Source: Stentor coeruleus (Eukaryota > Ciliophora > Heterotrichea > Heterotrichida > Stentoridae). From it: a stretch of 64,000 bases of DNA. Each line of letters opens with the position of its first letter. The first letter of the stretch is position 1. The stretch is from positions 1 through 64,000 of the forward strand of contig MPUH01000166.1 in the NCBI GenBank assembly GCA_001970955.1, written 5' to 3'. The position numbers and the translations under genes were made by a program. This document shows positions 41,706-52,266 of the stretch, in pieces. A model generated the notes under the pieces. It made no database searches. It was not told the DNA's origin and was given only the letters and a program-made list of their open reading frames with translations.

Positions 41706-43439
41706 ATGTCAGATCCTTGGGGTGATGTTGATGATAAAAAAGATCCAAACGTGCATGTTCCAGGAGAAGAAAAAAAGACAAATGCCGCAGTTTCCAAAGA
41801 AGAAAGTGATCCTTGGGGTGATGATCAAGCTGATGATCATAAAGTCCAAGGAGAATCTGACTGGACATCGACAAACTACGATTCAACAACTCGTCGTTCA
41901 GATCGTAGACCTAGAGGTGGACGTTCAAATAGAGAGCGTGGAGGTCCATCTCGTAGAGGTGAAGGTTTCCAATCAGAAAGAGGGAATTATAGAGGATCAC
42001 ATACCCGCGGAGATCATGATAGACCATTTAGAGGAAGAGGTGAAAGAGGTGATAGACCTAGAGGACGTTTTCCTAGAGGAAATCGAGGTCAAGATGGTTC
42101 AGGTCGTGGAGGGAAACATATAGCCGAAAGGACAAAAATCAAAAGACATCGTTTGTTTGAAAATGTGCATAACCAAGAAGTACTTTTCAGAGAAGAAGAA
42201 CAACAGATTGACCCAGAAAAACTATCAACACAGTCTCATTTCCGAGCCGACAAGAACTGGGACGAGCTTAGAATCCCACAAAACATCCTCCAAGCAATTG
42301 AAGAAATCGGTTATACCTACCCTTCTAAAATCCAAAGTTTTGGTATTGACGTCATATTACAAGAAGGGTTTGAGAATTTTATAGCACAAGCACCAAATGG
42401 TTCAGGTAAAACAGCAACTTTTATTATTGGTTCATTAAGCAGACTTGATTTAGCTAATCCTAAAATGCAAATTGTATGTATTGGTCATACTATAGAACTT
42501 ACTAATCAATTATATCAAGAATTTCATAGAATCACTAGTAAAATTGGTGCTACATTAACCTTATTATCTAAAGATTCTAAACCTTCAGATCTTGGGCAAA
42601 TTGTTGTTACGGTAGCAGGAAGCTTTCTTAAGTCTCTTAGATCTAAAACTTTAGATCTAACCAATTTAAAAGTTTTTGTTGTCGATGAAGCTGATCATCT
42701 TTTTGACTCTAAAACCTCACCTGATTTTTATAATGGCATAGCTCATGCAATTAGATCAGGGGAACTTTTAGAAAAAGTTCAATTCCTTCTTTTCTCAGCA
42801 ACTTTCAATGACCAAATCAAAGGGGACATCATCAAACTTCTTAAAGAAACCAATGAAATCACTATAAAAAAAGAAGAACTCATGCTTGATTTGATTAAAC
42901 ATTATTACATCCGATGTGAACAAAAAGAAAAAATCGCAACTTTTGAGCAATTACTTAGAAGGATCAATCGTGGAGTTACTATAGCTTTTGTTAATACATG
43001 TGACTTTGCTATGAATGTTTGTAAAAGAGTTCAACAACTTGGTCATAAAACTGCTTTACTTATGGGTAGAGATATGAGTGTTGATGAAAGAAATCTTACA
43101 ATGCAAGATTTCCGTGATGGGAAATATGGGGTATTAGTGACAACTAATTTATTAGCAAGAGGTATTGATAATACAAAAGTTACATGTGTTATAAATTTCG
43201 ATCTACCAAGGACTATTACTACTAGAGAAATGGATTATGTGCTTTATTTACATAGGAGTGGTAGATGTTCAAGGTTTGGGAGAAATGGTATGTGTTTCAA
43301 TTTAATTACTAATGAACAGGAATTAAATGATTTATTGTCGATTGGTGATTATTATAATATTGATATCAATCAGCTTGAGGATATTGATATGGTTGAAAGG
43401 CTTATTGAAGAAAACCTAGCAAGCACATCATCAGTATAA
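41706..43439 (+). CDS. DEAD-box RNA helicase, DDX19/Dbp5-like, with RGG-rich N-terminus
   Basis: The 577-residue protein has an acidic head with two SDPWGD repeats, then an Arg/Gly-rich RNA-binding region (about 60-140), then a two-domain helicase core. Motifs: Q motif YPSKIQSFGI, motif I APNGSGKTA, II DEAD (in VFVVDEADHLFD), III SAT, V NLLARGIDNTKV, VI HRSGRCSRFGR. The phrase INFDLP...YLHR and the Q-motif region recall DDX19/Dbp5, the mRNA-export helicase. Motif Ia (GHTIELTNQ) and VI (CSR in place of TGR) are non-consensus. The RGG region is unusual for Dbp5, so a related divergent helicase is possible. Confidence 0.85.
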   Translation: MSDPWGDVDDKKDPNVHVPGEEKKTNAAVSKEESDPWGDDQADDHKVQGESDWTSTNYDSTTRRSDRRPRGGRSNRERGGPSRRGEGFQSERGNYRGSHTRGDHDRPFRGRGERGDRPRGRFPRGNRGQDGSGRGGKHIAERTKIKRHRLFENVHNQEVLFREEEQQIDPEKLSTQSHFRADKNWDELRIPQNILQAIEEIGYTYPSKIQSFGIDVILQEGFENFIAQAPNGSGKTATFIIGSLSRLDLANPKMQIVCIGHTIELTNQLYQEFHRITSKIGATLTLLSKDSKPSDLGQIVVTVAGSFLKSLRSKTLDLTNLKVFVVDEADHLFDSKTSPDFYNGIAHAIRSGELLEKVQFLLFSATFNDQIKGDIIKLLKETNEITIKKEELMLDLIKHYYIRCEQKEKIATFEQLLRRINRGVTIAFVNTCDFAMNVCKRVQQLGHKTALLMGRDMSVDERNLTMQDFRDGKYGVLVTTNLLARGIDNTKVTCVINFDLPRTITTREMDYVLYLHRSGRCSRFGRNGMCFNLITNEQELNDLLSIGDYYNIDINQLEDIDMVERLIEENLASTSSV

Positions 43440-43870
43440 GTAGTTAGTATGATTTTAAGATAGGTTTTATATGAAAGTTTTAGCATGGCTTTTTTGTTTA
43501 GTAGGCTGAGATTAGGATTTTTATTGTTGGGAAATTATGTTGGGTGATTGAGAAAAAAAATTTTGCTTGGGATGTTGAGAAAACATTTTTTAGGTTTTAT
43601 TAGGGAATTGCTATTAAAGATATTTTTAAGGTTTTTAATTCTGGGGTTATTATTAAATTTTTAATAATGACTTCTATTTCATAACCATCTAAAATTCCCA
43701 AAACCTTAACTTCATTATAAAAAAAACACCTTTGTAGCACAACTTAAAAATAACCCTTTAAATATCAAACTATCAAACCATCCTACAACAGAAAGTGAAA
43801 ATTATCGATTTCCATAAAACTGTTTTAAAAGTAAAATCTAACATATTATATACAAATATACAAAATTACA
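43440..43870. other. intergenic, no gene seen
   Basis: G/T-rich after the helicase stop, then A/C-rich before the next start. Confidence 0.5.
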
Positions 43871-44560
43871 ATGGATAATTTCGAGTTGAAAAATTATATT
43901 TACGATAGTGTCTTTGAAGAAATTTTTGATAGTGATACAAACTCTATGACAATGTACTAGATATATAGAGAAGAACTTGAGGATTCAATAAATCTAGCGA
44001 AAAATCAGCTAAGTATTTATGATGATATGTCAAAAAAGTCCTCTGTTGAGATTTATAAATTAAAAACATATATTTCTGATCTCAAAGCACATACAGCATT
44101 AGCGTCTAGCGAGCGTGATAAAATAGTTGCAGAAAGCGAAAGGTGTGCATCATTCTACTATGAGCTGATAAAACAAAGAGACTGTTTGGAAAACTCACTA
44201 GTCAAAATCAAAGAAGAACGTAGCAAAAATCAAGACCTCCTAGAAAACCTAGACTTCACCTTAGAAATGCAAAAAATAGAAATCGATAAAAAGGAAAGAC
44301 AATTGCAAAACCTCCTAGACGAATACCAAATAATAATTGAAGGAAATCAAACCCATCGATCTGAGCTCACAATACCAAACGATACACCAAAATCAGGTCA
44401 TAAATCATTTACAACAAGATCTATTAGCTTTAATTTCAGCATAATCAAAAACAATCAAAGCAAAGAACGTGTAACAGTAAACCATAGCCATCATGTTAGA
44501 GAATCTTCATCAAAGAGTAGTAATGTTTCTAATAACAATTCAATAATTTTTGGTTATTGA
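43871..44560 (+). CDS. coiled-coil protein, one 15-nt intron
   Basis: Translation from the ATG at 43871 (MDNFELKNYIYDSVFEEIFD) meets a 15-nt intron at 43954-43968 and continues EELEDSINLAKNQLSIYDDM. The 224-residue product is a long coiled coil (about 28-145) with a Ser/His/Asn-rich tail (KERVTVNHSHHVRESSSKSS). It probably forms a structural rod; no family is recognised. It ends with TGA. Its 3' end faces the next gene 55 nt away. Confidence 0.7.
43954..43968 (+). other. 15-nt intron
   Basis: GTACTAGATATATAG. Unspliced, the frame ends at its TAG; spliced, the upstream 28 residues join the coiled coil. Position 10 is A. Confidence 0.88.
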
Positions 44561-44615
44561 GACTTTATTATATATTTTAAAAATAAAAATTACCTTTTAT
44601 GTTAAAATAAGCTAA

Positions 44616-45005
44616 TTACAAGTCATCTTCAGAATCTTCATATAATGTTTTAGTGTTATTATCATTATTATGCCGATTTCTTATGTAGTTTTGATACTCT
44701 TTTGATTGATATAATTCATTAAGTTTAGTATTTGTGTAATAAGATGATTGATTTTTATATTCAGATACCGAGATTCTTTTTGCATAATATTTTTCTTGAC
44801 AATGAGGATTTTTGTAGTAAATATAGTCAAAAAGTAAGTATATTGACAAAAATATTAGGAAAAGGGGGGAAATAATTTTGATATATGCAGAAGATCTCAT
44901 TGCCTGTAAATCTAATAAATGTTTTACTGAGTCAGTAAGGAATAGATAAAACATTATGAATAGGCAGAAAACAAGAAATCCAAAAACAAAAGTTTTGAAT
45001 GACAT
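44616..45005 (-). CDS. small two-span membrane protein, unknown
   Basis: A 129-residue protein with two hydrophobic helices (FVFGFLVFCLFIMFYLFL, about 6-24; IKIISPLFLIFLSIYLLFDY, about 42-61) and a polar tail rich in Asn, Tyr and acidic residues (NRHNNDNNTKTLYEDSEDDL). Both ends are probably cytosolic. No family is recognised. Confidence 0.6.
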   Translation of the reverse strand: MSFKTFVFGFLVFCLFIMFYLFLTDSVKHLLDLQAMRSSAYIKIISPLFLIFLSIYLLFDYIYYKNPHCQEKYYAKRISVSEYKNQSSYYTNTKLNELYQSKEYQNYIRNRHNNDNNTKTLYEDSEDDL

Positions 45006-45241
45006 ATTTATAAAAAAAATTTTTACAATATTCTCTTAACTAAAAAACATACTCTAAAATTCAAAAGAAATATTGTAAATAAAATATTTTTATACACATC
45101 CTTATATCATTACAAAATTTGTGTTATTTATAATTATCTTCATAAACTAATACAAAATTTATTATTTCAAACCATTTTCTACTATAATAAATCCTACACT
45201 TTTTAAATGTTTTATAAAATTTCAATAATCATTTTCTCATA

Positions 45242-46018
45242 ATGGAATTCTCATGCGGTCTTCAGATAATCTCAAAAGAAACAAGCTATACTCCTTATAA
45301 AATACTCCCTAAAGAATATTCTATAAGTGGATCACTACTTATATCTCTTCTTAGATTATTAGCTTTTGATCTTACAACACAAAATTCTCGTTTTTTACTA
45401 TACAAAGCTGTCTATTCAGTATTATTCTCTAATCCATACTATGAATCATACTGTCTCTCTTTTGTAGAATACCTTAAAACATTAACATCATCAAATTTCT
45501 ATCAATCATTACAAGACCAAGACTTATTAAATATAATTGTATATACATCAGCAATTTTAGGCCAATATTTGACTTCAGAATACTCACAAAACAACTTTTT
45601 CAGTACTTTTAGTGATTTTTTCAATGTGGCTGTAGAAATAACTGAAAATAATATTAATTATATTCATGGCAAAACCAAAGAAAAAAAAATAAAGATCATA
45701 AAAGTTGAAGATCAATACTATAGTTTATTAGAAAAACAGAATTTATTCACAGAGCTTTATAGTATTATAGCACAAAACAATCTTGTTAAAAAAACTAAGG
45801 CACGGAAATTCGCAAAGTTAATCAAACAGAGCAAAATAAATATAGAAAAATGTGAACATAATGGGGCTACATATAAAACAATATGTGGGAATTTTCATTG
45901 TGAAAAGTGTCTTTTAAATGAGTTTAATGGTAAAAGTTATGATGAAGTCTTATGTCCCTGTGGATGCAGATTGTCTTACAAGAACTACAATGATATTATA
46001 AAAATCGTCAGACAATAG
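45242..46018 (+). CDS. helical protein with C-terminal zinc-binding RING-like cysteines
   Basis: The 258-residue protein is helical for about 200 residues (SISGSLLISLLRLLAFDL; NIIVYTSAILGQYLTSEY). It ends with a Cys/His cluster: KCEHNGATYKTICGNFHCEK, CLLNEF, then VLCPCGCRLSYKN. The C...C-x3-HC-x2-C...C-x-C-x-C pattern looks like a degenerate RING/IBR zinc module, but spacing does not fit a standard RING. An E3-ligase role would be speculative. The HYPK gene begins 27 nt after its stop. Confidence 0.65.
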   Translation: MEFSCGLQIISKETSYTPYKILPKEYSISGSLLISLLRLLAFDLTTQNSRFLLYKAVYSVLFSNPYYESYCLSFVEYLKTLTSSNFYQSLQDQDLLNIIVYTSAILGQYLTSEYSQNNFFSTFSDFFNVAVEITENNINYIHGKTKEKKIKIIKVEDQYYSLLEKQNLFTELYSIIAQNNLVKKTKARKFAKLIKQSKINIEKCEHNGATYKTICGNFHCEKCLLNEFNGKSYDEVLCPCGCRLSYKNYNDIIKIVRQ

Positions 46019-46045
46019 GGAAATTAGTATATAAGGATAATAATA

Positions 46046-46330
46046 ATGGAAAGCCAGAAAACAGCAAGCGCTTTAGAAAGCATAAATAGCTCAAGTCAGG
46101 ATAAGGAACTTGATGTAGCATCAGCTCAAAAAGCACTTCAACAGCTGTCAAATGCTAACCAGAATACGTAAGAAACATATAGAAATGAGATGCCAAAGAT
46201 TAAAATTAGAGAAGAAGATATAAAACTTTTGATTAACGAATTGGAAATTGAAAGAAATGAAGCAGAAAAAGCTCTAATTGCGCATGGTGGAGATATCAAA
46301 GGGGCTTTGTATGCTTTGGTTATAGCTTAG
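46046..46330 (+). CDS. HYPK: HYPK-like NatA regulator with UBA domain, one 15-nt intron
   Basis: A small gene that is easy to miss because a 15-nt intron (46168-46182) splits it. The spliced product is 89 residues: an acidic, helical N-terminus (MESQKTASALESINSSSQDK), then a UBA-like C-terminus with PKIKIREEDIKLLINELEIE and NEAEKALIAHGGDIKGALYA. Order and spacing match HYPK (and the NAC-alpha UBA), which binds the ribosome-associated N-terminal acetyltransferase NatA. Length is close to HYPK proteins (about 80-130 residues). Confidence 0.8.
46168..46182 (+). other. 15-nt intron
   Basis: GTAAGAAACATATAG in the HYPK gene. Its TAA would truncate the protein before the UBA domain. Position 10 is A. 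Confidence 0.9.
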
Positions 46331-47138
46331 TTATATGGTAGGAATAATAAAATTTTAGATTTGAGTCTTTTTGATAATAGTTTGATGGGAGTGGTTGTTT
46401 TTGTATTGGGATTGTAGGTTTATAGAAGGGGTTGAGGGTGAAAAGGAGAGAAATTTGATATTGAAGGGATATTAGGATAAAAGAAAAAGAGGTGTGTAGG
46501 CTTATAAAGATGGGTTTAGGGTTATGAAAATGAAAAATGATAAATTATAGGGTGTTAAAGAGATATACTTAAGATATATGAAGAGGATTGAAATCATAAG
46601 TTTAAGTGTAAAGTAAGGAAGAAAAGTTATGCAAACTTTTTTAGTTAGGGAGAGCTATGCTGTGGCTTTTTTATTAGATAAGTATAAATGCCACGCATTT
46701 TAAAATATTATAAATCTCATCAGATTATAAACATAACCACACTACTTTTTCTAAAATCTAATCAAGTTTGAGAAATTATATATTCAAACCGAGTTAATAT
46801 AAGAAGAAAATCTATTGATAATTATATTAATTCAATAACAAATGAAAAGTTAAAATTAAATTGAAGAGTTGATTAGAAAGTTGACTTTTAATATAAACTC
46901 CTTATATTCATAGCTTATAAAATTAGACCATATATAAAATCTATGAATCTAAATCCATTATCATAAATTAATCCTATCACAAATTCTTATATTTTTTTTT
47001 CTCAATAAAAATACAACACACCTAATCCAATCCTCGAAAAAAAATATCACTAAACAATATTTCCATACAACACAATCTAATTTAATCTAAAAAGCCTTAT
47101 ACCATACAACAACAACAAAAAATGTTTTAACAATAAAA
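46331..47138. other. intergenic, no gene seen
   Basis: Strongly G/T-rich at 46350-46670, then AT-rich and A/C-rich up to the next start. Confidence 0.55.
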
Positions 47139-47816
47139 ATGGGATGCTTCACTTCACGCAATGATATCACCCCTGAAGAAACTGCAGTCATGGATTTTGA
47201 AAGCCTCTTAGGATACTCCGACCTCTCTCCTTCCCATCTGGACAAAATCCATAGAAAATACTCTTACAATGGGAAAATCTCAGAAAATCAATGGAAAGAT
47301 ATATGTGATACTCTCAAATTAGCCCCAAGTAAAATTGAAGCAAGCCAACATATAAATAATTACTATGACAAATATCGATCTGGAGAAAATGCTTTTGCCC
47401 TAAATGAATTACTTGTATTAGGAATATTATTAAGTAAAGGTAAACCAGGGGAAAAAGCGAAGCTTTTGTTTGAAGTTTATGATGAAAAAGGTTTAGGTGA
47501 GTTAGATTTAAGTCAAATCCATGATCTTTTATCGGTTATGGTAAAAATTGCTATTGAATTAAATCCTCAGGTTGTAGTTAAAGATGGGGTTAATGGTGTT
47601 AGTATACAAGATTTGACAAAATATTTTGAAAAGTTGAATAAAGGAAAAGGAGTGGCGATTGGGATGGCTGAAATGGAGATTTTGAATAAGAATGGGAGTG
47701 TGAAAAGTACGGAGTTTGTTAAAATGCTAAATGGGAAGATGAGCTATTTTGTGTCTCCGCATGGGATTAGGAAGTATGTGAAGATGCAGATGCCGGCTAG
47801 GTCGAAGACATTATAA
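47139..47816 (+). CDS. EF-hand-like protein with N-terminal acylation motif
   Basis: The 225-residue protein starts MGCFTSRN: Gly2 and Cys3 form a classic dual N-myristoylation/palmitoylation signal, so membrane attachment is likely. The helical organisation resembles calcineurin-B/recoverin-type EF-hand proteins (KAKLLFEVYDEKGLGELDLS), but the loops lack a full set of calcium ligands (YDEKGLGELD keeps D, E and some Gly). It may be a calcium sensor with weak or lost binding. The C-terminus is basic (KYVKMQMPARSKTL). Confidence 0.7.
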   Translation: MGCFTSRNDITPEETAVMDFESLLGYSDLSPSHLDKIHRKYSYNGKISENQWKDICDTLKLAPSKIEASQHINNYYDKYRSGENAFALNELLVLGILLSKGKPGEKAKLLFEVYDEKGLGELDLSQIHDLLSVMVKIAIELNPQVVVKDGVNGVSIQDLTKYFEKLNKGKGVAIGMAEMEILNKNGSVKSTEFVKMLNGKMSYFVSPHGIRKYVKMQMPARSKTL

Positions 47817-48370
47817 TTGTTGGATTATAAATGCTTAGCTTATTATGATATGATTTAGGTTTTGTAGAAATGTTATGGGTAGGAAAGTAGCATATACAAG
47901 TGATTAAATTAGATTTTTTATTGGTAAAAATGGATTTTGGCTTATAATATTGGTTTTTAGATGCTTTTAAAAGATCTTGATTTAGACTATCATATAGATT
48001 TTAATTTAAACCCATCAAAATTATTTATTTTAGTAAAATATCCTTGTAATTATAATATAAACAGCTTTCCTTTCTATACATAATTTGATGTAGTTTTCAA
48101 ATATATTTTGTGGTTTCAACCTCTTATCAACTAAACCAATACATCCCCATTTATTTAAATCCTAACACAATAAAATAAACTTAAATTTCCCTCTCTAATT
48201 TCTATCATATCTCATAAAAAAAAAATTCCACATACAAAGCAAAATTCAAGAAATACTTGAAGGACAAAACCCTAACTAAAGCATCATAATAATCATCTAA
48301 GAGTACATAAATTACAAAAACTTAAAAAATATCCAAAACTACAATAAATCCTCTATCATTTTTGATTTTA
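47817..48370. other. convergent intergenic
   Basis: G/T-rich after the + gene, A/C-rich next to the 3' end of the minus-strand Kelch gene. Nothing else is seen. Confidence 0.5.
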
Positions 48371-49849
48371 TTAAGAAAAAGGGGCGAATTTTGTAGTCCT
48401 TTTAATGACAATCCTTATTGGGCCATCTTTTTTTTTCAGTTCAAACCCTTCAGCAAGTTCTTGATTTGTCTCTAAAGCCCAGACTTCATTTGTCGCAAAA
48501 CTACTCAAATTCATCCCCCCAAAGCACAAAAGTTTAGTCCCAAGTGAAACACAAGCAACACCCCAACAACTTATAGGTAGGACTCCAACAATATCAACAA
48601 TTTCCCAATGAGAATTTGTTATATTAAAAGAAGCAATTTCATCAACATTACTTTGTCCATGTCCTGAATATAAATCATCATTTCTTCCTCCAACAATAAC
48701 TATATATTTACCACACATACCCATAGAATGTCCATATCTTGCTATTGGTATCCTTCCTGTACCTTCAATTTTATTTATTCTTAATAAGTTTTTATCACTT
48801 TTTGAATACTTTTTTACAGGTTGGATTATATAAAGGTCGTTTAAAACTTTTCTTTCTCCATTCATCCCTCCAAAAATATAGAGGCCACAGTTTTTTCTTG
48901 TGTAGTCCTCGTCGTAGATTGCTGGAAGGTTGAAGATTTCATTGTTGTTAATTTTTAGCATAGCTGGATGGAAAACGCTGCACATGCCAAAGGAATGTCG
49001 TGGTCCTGGGCGTACTGTATCTTTTGAAAATTTGGGTGTAAACCATTGCATTGAGTCTAAATTTACCCCATTTAAATCAGATAGGGTGTTATTATCATTA
49101 CCTATTCCTCCATATATCATAATCGTACAACCAATTATCGCAGCCCCATGGTTTCTTCTAGGGTCCGGGAGTCTTCCAATTGGTTTGAAAATTTTCCAAT
49201 GCAAACTTTGTGTATCAAGTAAATGTAATAATGGTGAACATGTTCTTGTATGTAAAACATCATTAAACCCACCTGCTCCTCCATAAACCACTAAGTAATT
49301 TTTATATGGTAAAGTCACATGCCCATCTCTTGGTTCAGGTGCTTCCATATCCTTAGTAAAAACCACTGTATCCCAATGTAAAGAATCATATTTCAAACAT
49401 TTAAGCTCATTAAGCCTATCTCCAGACTGTCCTCCAAAAAGGTAAATATCATTACCTAAAGCTGTTAAAGTAGCACCAACTCGACTTTTTGGAGCATTTC
49501 CATATGTCCTTTTAATACTCCAAGAAAATGTTACTGGCTTGGTTTTCTGGACTTTGTTTGGAAAGTCTGTGTATTCGTTTTGTGAGTGGCTTGAGTATTT
49601 CTGGACAAGAACATCCATAAAGCCTATTGAAGGGTTAGAATTGAGTTCATCATGTTTTTCAGTCAAAGTTATGAGGTTTTTCGATGACAATTCAAAGTTC
49701 TGGACTAGGTTACGGGGTGGTGATAAGCGGGTTGTAGGACCGATTCTCATAGATGTAGGGATTTTAGGGAGCTTAGGAAGTTTTATATCCCTCTGTGATT
49801 GAGACCTATGTTTATTAGTTAACATCATTTTTATGCTAAAAAAAAACAA
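48371..49849 (-). CDS. Kelch-repeat beta-propeller protein
   Basis: The 492-residue protein has a basic, unstructured N-terminus (about 1-100) and about six Kelch blades. Examples: SRVGATLTALGNDIYLFGGQ, PRDGHVTLPYKNYLVVYGGA, RRNHGAAIIGCTIMIYGGIG, PRHSFGMCS, ARYGHSMGMCGKYIVIVGGR and CWGVACVSLGTKLLCFGGMN. The double-Gly plus spaced Tyr/Trp pattern is standard. No BTB, F-box or phosphatase partner domain is present, so it is probably a protein-interaction propeller. Start choice among Met1, Met8 and Met9 is uncertain (MFFFSIKMMLTN). Confidence 0.85.
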   Translation of the reverse strand: MFFFSIKMMLTNKHRSQSQRDIKLPKLPKIPTSMRIGPTTRLSPPRNLVQNFELSSKNLITLTEKHDELNSNPSIGFMDVLVQKYSSHSQNEYTDFPNKVQKTKPVTFSWSIKRTYGNAPKSRVGATLTALGNDIYLFGGQSGDRLNELKCLKYDSLHWDTVVFTKDMEAPEPRDGHVTLPYKNYLVVYGGAGGFNDVLHTRTCSPLLHLLDTQSLHWKIFKPIGRLPDPRRNHGAAIIGCTIMIYGGIGNDNNTLSDLNGVNLDSMQWFTPKFSKDTVRPGPRHSFGMCSVFHPAMLKINNNEIFNLPAIYDEDYTRKNCGLYIFGGMNGERKVLNDLYIIQPVKKYSKSDKNLLRINKIEGTGRIPIARYGHSMGMCGKYIVIVGGRNDDLYSGHGQSNVDEIASFNITNSHWEIVDIVGVLPISCWGVACVSLGTKLLCFGGMNLSSFATNEVWALETNQELAEGFELKKKDGPIRIVIKRTTKFAPFS

Positions 49850-50976
49850 GACTTAGATTCTGAGAGATTGAGTACGGCAACTTCACGTTTTAGTTCCTTG
49901 ACTATAACGGTTAAAGCTTCAGGGTTGACTTTGTTTTTACAGAAAGATTGTAATAATGAAAGATTTTTATGTCGAAACTAGTATTTAAGATCTGAGAAAT
50001 TTTATAAAGGATTTCTTAGGTTTCTTCCTATTTGGATGTTTTATATTTTTTATATGGAACTTGCCTTTATGATATTTTTTAGATTGAAAATTTATGTTAG
50101 GCTTAAGATAAAAAAAATAGGATGTGCATTTTTAAGATTAAGGTTTTGTATAGGAAAATTAAATGAAATAAGAGTATTGAAGTTGTGAGATATGAGAAAG
50201 GATTTGGGATTTACAGTTTTTTAATGACTAGGGATTGTTTATTGGAATGATAATGTGAATAATAGTGATTTGGCTATTTATTTTATGGTGTATATATCGG
50301 TGTTTATATTGGGAGAATGCTATATTAGTATTTCCTGTTTATTTTTGATATATATATAGCCAATAATATTATTTAATGTTGATTCATAGACAAATTGTAG
50401 ACTCTTTGCCATTTAGAACTAGCTAAAAATCTGCTTTATATGAAAACTTGAATTTAAACTAAAATACTGCATGTATTATTTTATATTCTAAACTCAACCA
50501 CAGCAACTTATCCCACTTAAACTAGTCTCTTTGATAAAACTTCCATATATTAAATCAGCAAAAAAGCAGAAACTCATCCATTTCGCATTGACTGCAAAAG
50601 GAGCTGATAAAGATAATTATTACTAGCAAGTATGTAGACATATAATCCTTTACTAAACCACTTACTAAAACTCAGTTGTTATACAAAACACTAACTCCAA
50701 AGTATATTTTTTGATATTTAAAGACCTGAAACATTAGTAAACATATAAAAAATACTACAAAAAAAAAAGCCAAAACTAAAAAACCCTTATCCTCCAATAC
50801 AAAATGAAATCAAAAAACTTTTTTTATACATAAAAATCTCAACCAACACCAAAACTCGAAAAATCCTAGCAATCATCAGTAAATCCCTCAAAAAAGTAAA
50901 AATCAACAAATCATTTTTCCTCATATTTCATATAAAAGTCGATATAATCTAAATTTTATCTGTATATAATATATAA
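49850..50976. promoter_or_regulatory. divergent intergenic, 1.1 kb
   Basis: Separates the Kelch gene (-) from the ULK-like kinase (+). G/T-rich near 49860-50260 and A/C-rich at 50640-50940, which is A/C-rich on the coding strand of both genes. No gene is seen. Confidence 0.5.
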
Positions 50977-52266
50977 ATGTCATCAGGTCAGAAGAGAATT
51001 GGTGATTACACCTTAATAAGCAAAGTAGGCAAAGGAGGCCAAGCCTCAGTCTGGAAAGCTTTATCTCCTGACGGGACAGAAGTTGCAATAAAGAAAATGC
51101 CAATTTCAGGAGGTATAGAAAACTCTAAATCCTATGAACGAGAAGTAGCTATAAGAAATCTTGTCCAACATGAGTATCTAATAAAATGTTTATCTAGTTT
51201 TCAAGACAACAATCATTATTACTTTGTATATGAACTCTGTCCAACAGACATGCTACAATTTCTAGAAAGCCAGCCAAGCAAGCGTTTTCCTGAATCTTCA
51301 GTAAGGAGATGGGCTTATCAGCTAACTCAAGTAATGACCAAACTTAATAGTCTTAATATAATCCACAGAGACCTTAAACCAGAAAATATTATGTTAAAAG
51401 AACAATCATTAAACTCAGATATAAGACTGACTGATTTTGGATTAGCAAAACAAGGATTATCAACACTATCTTTTGTAGGAACTTTAGAATACGCATCTCC
51501 TGAAATTAAAAACTGTCAAAATTACTCTTGGAATACAGATGTATGGAGTTTAGGGGTTATCGTTTTTGCTTCTTTATTTGGTAAACTACCAATACTTGAA
51601 GGAAACCGGGTATTATATCCTCATGGAATAAATGTATCAGATCAAGCTAAGAGTTTTATTGAAAATTGTATGATTTTAGACTATAAAGTAAGGGTTAATT
51701 TTAAAGATCTTTTGAACCATGAGTTTATTTCTGATTTAAAAACCCAGGAAATCCCTTTTCAGGAAAGTCCTCATCAAGATGTGTTTTCAAGGATTTCTGC
51801 TAGATTGGATGAGTCTTTAGAGCCTGAATTAGTTAATCGTCCTCCTAAAGTTAGGAATTCACAAGAGACTCAAGATTATGTTATGAAGCTTTTTAGTCTT
51901 AGTGATGGGCTTATATCGTTACTTAATCAAAATGCTGATATGGAATTTTTGAAGTATTATGCGGCTAAGTACTTTTCAGAGAAATTCTCGAATATTTTGA
52001 ATGAACTTATGATAAATGAAGCTTTTCTTGGCTTGCAACCTGAGTTTTTTGATGAGTATTTTACCCAGAGTGAATCGGTTTGTATGATTTGCACTCAGTT
52101 AGAACTGAAATATGGGAATAATAATATTGATGATATGATTGCTTATTATTTACAATGCAATGAACTGATTAATAGTAGAAGGGATAATTTGCCTGAACCT
52201 TTTTTGAAGGTTTTGATGAAGGTTAGTGGGAGGTTTAAGAAAAGTTTAGGGAATATAGATTTTTAA
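50977..52266 (+). CDS. ULK/ATG1-like Ser/Thr protein kinase
   Basis: The 429-residue kinase has its domain at the N-terminus: GKGGQASVWKA (18-28), AIKK (Lys39), HRDLKPEN (130-137), DFGLAK (153-158) and SPE in place of APE (174-176). Domain style (YTLISKVGKGGQASVW; IIHRDLKPENIMLK) fits the ULK family, expanded in ciliates. After about residue 265 comes a helical C-terminal region (SQETQDYVMKLFSLSDGLIS...) that could act like the EAT/MIT-type tail of ATG1. Autophagy or ciliary roles are both known for the family and cannot be separated here. Confidence 0.82.
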   Translation: MSSGQKRIGDYTLISKVGKGGQASVWKALSPDGTEVAIKKMPISGGIENSKSYEREVAIRNLVQHEYLIKCLSSFQDNNHYYFVYELCPTDMLQFLESQPSKRFPESSVRRWAYQLTQVMTKLNSLNIIHRDLKPENIMLKEQSLNSDIRLTDFGLAKQGLSTLSFVGTLEYASPEIKNCQNYSWNTDVWSLGVIVFASLFGKLPILEGNRVLYPHGINVSDQAKSFIENCMILDYKVRVNFKDLLNHEFISDLKTQEIPFQESPHQDVFSRISARLDESLEPELVNRPPKVRNSQETQDYVMKLFSLSDGLISLLNQNADMEFLKYYAAKYFSEKFSNILNELMINEAFLGLQPEFFDEYFTQSESVCMICTQLELKYGNNNIDDMIAYYLQCNELINSRRDNLPEPFLKVLMKVSGRFKKSLGNIDF

